Source: Cyclobacteriaceae bacterium
GTDB taxonomy: Bacteria; Bacteroidota; Bacteroidia; Cytophagales; Cyclobacteriaceae
Assembly: GCA_013140555.1 (NCBI GenBank)
Contig: JABFSO010000454.1
Location: forward strand, 1-36,549
Length of the DNA: 36,549 nt
Reading direction: 5' to 3'
A program made the translations under genes and the position numbers. Shown here piece after piece: positions 32,957 to 36,549 of this stretch. Position 1 is the stretch's first letter, and every line of letters begins with the position of its first letter. The notes below the pieces were generated by a model. The model searched no databases, was not told the origin of the DNA, and was given only the letters and a program-made list of their open reading frames with translations.

Positions 32957-34577
32957 CTCACCAACAAAATTTATACTCAGAGCAATGGTTGCGAATGAGT
33001 ATAAATATCTCGTAAGCATTTTTCTTTTTGATTCAACTAACAGAATTATTTCGCCAATTGAAAAATCAAGAGATCAATACAAGTATCAATTAAAAAAAGG
33101 GCTTTACACATTAAGGGTTGAAATGAACGCTGGAATCACCGACAAGGTAATAACAGTTAACACAAACAAAGCCTATTGGATAACAAGTGATTTGTCTCAA
33201 GCTCCTCTATCAGATATAATTCAACCGCCACAACAGTTTTCTTCTGCTTTATTGAGTGGTGCCAGAACTGAAACCTATCTTTCTTCGCATGAGTACTACA
33301 CCCATCCTGCAATAAAGTTAAGTAAAAGGAATACTTTTATTTACAATCAAGTTCAAACCAAGAAGCTTAATTCTTCTCTGTTCATTTTCCTGCGTTTTCC
33401 TTCAATTGATAAATATAATAGCTTAAGAAGTAAATGGGCTAAATCCTTTTATAAGTACTTTGAAATAGTAAACGAATATGGAGAACTCTTGCTTTCATTT
33501 GATTCAAAAAGTGGACTTCAGGTAAATGAAAATGACGGTTGGTTAGCGTTTAATGCCCAGTTGCCGCATGGAATCTATTATTTGATCTATCGTGGAAGTG
33601 AACCAAGGCAAATTCCCATCTATGTTTTTAATAATTGGCACACTCAATTTTTTATGACATTGGGTGAAGTTCCGCTTTTTGGAACTACAAGGATTTTTAT
33701 GTCTGCTAAGAGGGAGTTCAATCCAAAAGCTGAGGCGAATAAATATATTGACATTTTGTTAGACAAACTTCAAAATGGAGATTACTCTGTTGATGAAGAA
33801 CTTATTGAAATAGCTGCTTACGGAAAGTATAGGTCACCAATGCTAGGGCTAATTTGTTCGTATGTTTATTTTAAAAGCCGTCAAACAAAAAGTGACGATC
33901 TATTTAGAATCATAACTCAAAATATGCAGCGTGTTATACTAAAGGACAATGATGAATCCCCCGACCTAAGAGCATTAAGCATTCTTGCGGCTGAACATTT
34001 TGACAAAACAAATTATAGAAAGACAGCCATTAAGGGAACACCTATGTTGCGAATAGGTCTTGAAGCAATTAAAAACGCGTCTCTCAAAAACCGAGCGCTA
34101 ATTCCAAAAAACAGTATTAATGATTTTATTTCGGAAACACTTTACTATGACTCTCCTTTTAACACGTTCAAGCCAATTCCTGTTTATAAAAGGCCAAAAA
34201 GCAGTTTGGCGTCAGAGAAAAATATGAATGAAATTGCATTCGACATTCATTCTGAATCCCGATTTTTGATAGATATGAACGAAGGAGGAGTAGAAAAAGA
34301 ACCTAAAGAGTTAGAACCGAAGATTGATAAATTTTCACTTAACATTAATGGTTATTTAGAACCGAATCTTATAAGCTTTATTAAAAGTTCTGAAACAAAT
34401 TCCGAAGCGGAAAGAAATTGGGTTCGGACTTCTATCTCTGGTTTACTAAGCAAAAATGAAAATCTTAGTATCAATGATATTTCAAACCAATTGAATTTAT
34501 CTGGTAACACAATTACAAGAATATTTGATGATTGGGGTAAGAAAATCAAAATAGAAAAGAAAAAAAAGGGAAGGTAA
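32943..34577 (+). CDS. cassette protein with two caspase-tail-like beta segments and C-terminal HTH-like tail
   Basis: A 544-residue protein from the ATG at 32943, which lies inside the caspase end; a longer start at 32883 would add 20 unrelated residues. Residues about 8-80 and 144-230 are beta-rich, each holding a L-x-x-G-[LI]-Y-x-L signature (QLKKGLYTLRVE and QLPHGIYYLIYRG) like the caspase tail. Residues 265-385 are helical and repeat-like. The C-terminal part (about 490-535) resembles a winged or simple HTH: WVRTSISGLLSKNENLSINDISNQL, shown here in two pieces as WVRTSISGLLSK and LSINDISNQLNLSGNTITRI. A KKIKIEKKKKGR tail ends it. No enzymatic motif is visible. It could be a sensor or scaffold for the caspase. 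Confidence 0.7.
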   Translation: MSTSDSPTKFILRAMVANEYKYLVSIFLFDSTNRIISPIEKSRDQYKYQLKKGLYTLRVEMNAGITDKVITVNTNKAYWITSDLSQAPLSDIIQPPQQFSSALLSGARTETYLSSHEYYTHPAIKLSKRNTFIYNQVQTKKLNSSLFIFLRFPSIDKYNSLRSKWAKSFYKYFEIVNEYGELLLSFDSKSGLQVNENDGWLAFNAQLPHGIYYLIYRGSEPRQIPIYVFNNWHTQFFMTLGEVPLFGTTRIFMSAKREFNPKAEANKYIDILLDKLQNGDYSVDEELIEIAAYGKYRSPMLGLICSYVYFKSRQTKSDDLFRIITQNMQRVILKDNDESPDLRALSILAAEHFDKTNYRKTAIKGTPMLRIGLEAIKNASLKNRALIPKNSINDFISETLYYDSPFNTFKPIPVYKRPKSSLASEKNMNEIAFDIHSESRFLIDMNEGGVEKEPKELEPKIDKFSLNINGYLEPNLISFIKSSETNSEAERNWVRTSISGLLSKNENLSINDISNQLNLSGNTITRIFDDWGKKIKIEKKKKGR

Positions 34578-34658
34578 CACCAACTACAAAAGGGAAATAC
34601 TCATTATTATATTTCAATATTGGGATTTAAAATTATTGTAGGAAGAAAAAAAATAAAA

Positions 34659-34772
34659 ATGCTCACCTCCACCTCTCCAAAATCCCAAGTCGATTCTCTC
34701 TGGTCACGTTTTTGGCTTGCCAGCCGAAGCGTGAGCGAAGAATATAAAAATAAATTTATCTATGCTTACTGA
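34659..34772 (+). pseudogene. 37-codon ORF, truncated duplicate of the hsdM start
   Basis: The ATG at 34659 opens an ORF of 37 codons whose first 19 residues (MLTSTSPKSQVDSLWSRFW) match the hsdM start (MLTDASLKSKVDSLWSRFW) at 15 of 19 positions. It then continues into unrelated sequence and stops at TGA 34770-34772, 11 bases inside the hsdM reading frame. A 19-base stretch is identical between the two copies (34687-34705 and 34790-34808). It may be a remnant, or a translated leader coupled to hsdM. Confidence 0.7.
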
Positions 34773-34808
34773 TGCTAGTCTCAAGTCAAAAGTCGATTCT
34801 CTCTGGTC
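34687..34808 (+). repeat. 19-bp direct repeat pair at the hsdM 5' end, 103 bases apart
   Basis: The sequence from AAGTCGATTC to CTCTGGTC occurs at 34687-34705 and 34790-34808. Both copies are in the same codon phase relative to their own ATG. Recombination between them would delete 103 bases and place the hsdM body behind the upstream ATG in frame. Confidence 0.8.
34715..34740 (+). repeat. 26-bp dispersed-type repeat, copy 1
   Basis: Contains CAGCCGAAGC and AGCGAAG. It matches copy 2 (34937-34962) at 22 of 26 bases, the four differences being single substitutions. It lies inside the truncated hsdM-like ORF, directly after its conserved part. Confidence 0.6.
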
Positions 34809-36318
34809 CAGATTCTGGTCCGGTGGCATCAGCAATCCCCTCACCGCCATCGAGCAGATGAGTTACCTTATCTTCCTTAAGCGATTGGAAGATATTGATA
34901 ATGCCAAAGCGGCAGCTGTGAAAAGAAGGAAAGCAAGCTCGTCAGCCGAAGCTTCAGCGAAGGCTGAATTCAAATCATTGTTCAGCGGCAAAATGGATGT
35001 GGGTGGTCGCAAGATCGACAAAGAAAAATGCCGCTGGAGTTACTGGAGTCAGCTGTCGGGTGATGAGATGCTGCGCCACGTGCGCGATGTGGTTTTTGAA
35101 TTTCTGCGCAACCTCGGCAGCGAAACCAGCTCGTTCACCCAACACATGGAAGATGCCATGTTCAGCATCCCCAAGGCTTCGCTCTTACAAGAAGCGGTGA
35201 AGATCATTGACGATATGCACATCAGCGAACAGAACATCGATGTGCAGGGCGATCTCTACGAATATTTATTAGGTCAACTGAGCACAGCCGGCAAGAACGG
35301 CCAGTTCCGCACTCCGCGCCACATCATCCGCATGTTGGCGAAGCTGATGGACCCACAACCGCGTGAGCGCGTCTGCGATCCCGCAGCAGGCACGGCCGGT
35401 TTTCTGGTGGCTGCCTATGAACACATGCTGGAGACCAACACCTCCAAAGACATTCTCACCTACGATGAGGAAGGCAAAGCCCACAACCTGATTGGCGACA
35501 AGATTGATCCGAAGCTGCACAAGTTTTTAAAGAGCCAGGCGCTCTCCGGCTATGACTTCGATGCCACCATGGTGCGCATGGGTGCCATGAACCTGATGCT
35601 GCACGGAGTAGACAACCCCAACTTCCGCTATGCCGATGCGCTGAGCAAACAGTTTAACGAGCGGCAATGCTACGATGTGATTCTCGCCAACCCGCCCTTC
35701 AAAGGCAGCATAGACGAGAGCGACATCAACCCGCGCTTTGGCGTGAAAACCAAAAAGACTGAGCTCCTTTTTATCGAACTCATTTACGGTTTGCTCGAAA
35801 GCGGTGGCCGCGCTGCCGTGATTGTACCCGATGGCGTTTTGTTTGGCACCAGCAACGCCCACCAGGATGTGCGCAAAATTCTCGTGGACAAATGTACGCT
35901 CGATGGCATTGTGTCCATGCCCTCGGGTGTGTTCAAACCGTATGCAGGGGTGAGCACAGCCGTGCTGCTCTTTACCAAAGCTGTGCCGGAGAAAGAGTAT
36001 GATGTATGGTTTTACGACATGCAGGCCGATGGCTTCTCGCTAGACGACAAACGCCAGAAGATTGCCGACAACGACATACCCGATGTGTTGAAAGAGTGGA
36101 CGGCACGCAAGACCAAACAGAAAAGCAAGAGCAAGAAAGTAGTGTGGGTAAACACCAAAGACATCCGCGCCAACAAATACGATCTAAGCATCTCGCGCTA
36201 CAAACCGGTAGAGCACAAAGCCGTGAACTATGAAAAGCCCGAAGTGCTTATGGATAAAGTGATGATGTTGGAAGAGGAGATTGTGGAGTATATGAAGAAT
36301 ATCAAGAAAAAGATTTGA
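34762..36318 (+). CDS. hsdM: type I restriction-modification methyltransferase (M) subunit
   Basis: A 518-residue N6-adenine methyltransferase. The N-terminal HsdM helical domain (about 8-140) holds a SSSAEASAKAEF segment (59-70) encoded by copy 2 of the dispersed repeat. The SAM-binding motif is DPAAGTAGF (206-214), and the catalytic motif IV is NPPF (310-313). The C terminus is a helical arm ending YMKNIKKKI. It should methylate adenines at the site chosen by HsdS and form the M2S core of the restriction complex. hsdS starts one base after its stop, so translation is coupled. A duplicated start of the gene lies just upstream. Its GC content is visibly higher than that of the inserted cassette. 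Confidence 0.95.
   Translation: MLTDASLKSKVDSLWSRFWSGGISNPLTAIEQMSYLIFLKRLEDIDNAKAAAVKRRKASSSAEASAKAEFKSLFSGKMDVGGRKIDKEKCRWSYWSQLSGDEMLRHVRDVVFEFLRNLGSETSSFTQHMEDAMFSIPKASLLQEAVKIIDDMHISEQNIDVQGDLYEYLLGQLSTAGKNGQFRTPRHIIRMLAKLMDPQPRERVCDPAAGTAGFLVAAYEHMLETNTSKDILTYDEEGKAHNLIGDKIDPKLHKFLKSQALSGYDFDATMVRMGAMNLMLHGVDNPNFRYADALSKQFNERQCYDVILANPPFKGSIDESDINPRFGVKTKKTELLFIELIYGLLESGGRAAVIVPDGVLFGTSNAHQDVRKILVDKCTLDGIVSMPSGVFKPYAGVSTAVLLFTKAVPEKEYDVWFYDMQADGFSLDDKRQKIADNDIPDVLKEWTARKTKQKSKSKKVVWVNTKDIRANKYDLSISRYKPVEHKAVNYEKPEVLMDKVMMLEEEIVEYMKNIKKKI
34937..34962 (+). repeat. 26-bp dispersed-type repeat, copy 2, in frame within hsdM
   Basis: Encodes part of the SSAEASAKA segment of HsdM (residues 59-67). 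A few more bases give TCAGCC ... GGCTGA (34942-34947 and 34962-34967), a 6-bp inverted repeat around an internal GAAGCTTC palindrome, as in short palindromic dispersed elements. Confidence 0.6.
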
Positions 36319-36319
36319 T

Positions 36320-36549
36320 ATGACTTCGATTGAAGAAATTGCAACTGCACTCACTGGATATCCTTTTGATTCCAAGCTATTTAATGATTCAAATGGATTT
36401 CCTTTGATACGGATTAGAAATCTCAAAGAGGGTAAGACCGATACTTATTATGATGGTGACTATGATGACTCTTTCGTGGTTAAAAGGGGAGATTTGCTTA
36501 TTGGTATGGACGGTGAGTTTAACTTGGTTGAGTGGCAGGCTGGAGACGC
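36320..36549 (+). CDS. hsdS: type I restriction specificity (S) subunit, N-terminal fragment
   Basis: 76 full codons from the ATG at 36320, cut by the right edge. The reading is MTSIEEIATALTGYPFDSK, then GFPLIRIRNLKEGK and VVKRGDLLIGMDGEFNL. This is the usual start of an HsdS target-recognition domain, with the IRxxNL and KxGDLLI-G-MDG-FN patterns. The subunit would decide the DNA sequence recognised by the methyltransferase and nuclease. It begins one base after the hsdM stop. The second recognition domain lies outside the window, so completeness cannot be judged. Confidence 0.9.
   Translation, partial: MTSIEEIATALTGYPFDSKLFNDSNGFPLIRIRNLKEGKTDTYYDGDYDDSFVVKRGDLLIGMDGEFNLVEWQAGD

Overview
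The window looks like chromosomal DNA of a Bacteroidota bacterium, most likely Cytophagales-like (inference). The reasons are the paired DUF3857/transglutaminase-like exported proteins, the large TPR plus MORN_2 (YwqK-type) repeat protein, a TAnnTTTG-type -7 promoter element, the lack of obvious Shine-Dalgarno sequences, and mostly tightly packed genes. No rRNA, tRNA, CRISPR array, integrase or insertion sequence was seen, and no gene-free stretch exceeds 300 bases.

Layout. (a) 1-6927, minus strand: a three-gene operon read from 6927 down to the left edge. It encodes a TPR/MORN_2 repeat protein, a transglutaminase-like DUF3857 protein with a complete Cys-His-Asp triad, and a second DUF3857 protein, cut by the window edge, whose triad looks lost. 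(b) 7007-12751: mixed housekeeping-like genes. These are an OB-fold-like small protein, an exported HIT protein, an M50-type membrane protease, a GAPDH homologue in which the catalytic His is Gln, a lipoprotein, a diheme cytochrome c, a CDGSH iron-sulfur protein and a J-domain/KTSC fusion. (c) 12904-16274: a signalling block with a small CPPNC-tailed protein, a membrane protein, an overlapping NarL-type histidine kinase/response regulator pair, then a degenerate receiver and a TerB-like protein joined by ATGA. (d) 16346-27619: a same-strand run rich in hydrolases, mostly without export signals. It holds a papain-like protease, a lysozyme-like protein, a small helical protein, two membrane proteins (one carrying a patatin lipase domain), an endonuclease/exonuclease/phosphatase enzyme, a large unknown protein, an M19-like dipeptidase and an exported barrel-like protein. 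(e) 27716-36549: a type I restriction-modification locus, hsdR ... hsdM-hsdS (hsdS cut by the right edge).

The most interesting part lies inside the restriction locus. Between hsdR and hsdM sit three tightly coupled, AT-richer genes: an alpha/beta hydrolase with GHSAG, a caspase-like protease with His97/Cys149, and a protein with two beta-rich segments and a C-terminal HTH-like tail. The caspase tail and both beta-rich segments share a 'L-x-x-G-[LI]-Y-x-L' signature, which suggests one small domain used three times and hence a physical complex. By analogy with toxins nested in type I loci (PrrC/RloC), I propose a second-line, possibly abortive, defence module: a caspase-hydrolase cassette guarded by or guarding the restriction system. 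Just downstream, the first 19 codons of hsdM are duplicated in a 37-codon ORF ahead of the real start. A 26-base repeat related to palindromic dispersed elements occurs once in that ORF and once, in frame, inside hsdM.

All functional statements come from reading motifs by eye. No database search was run.
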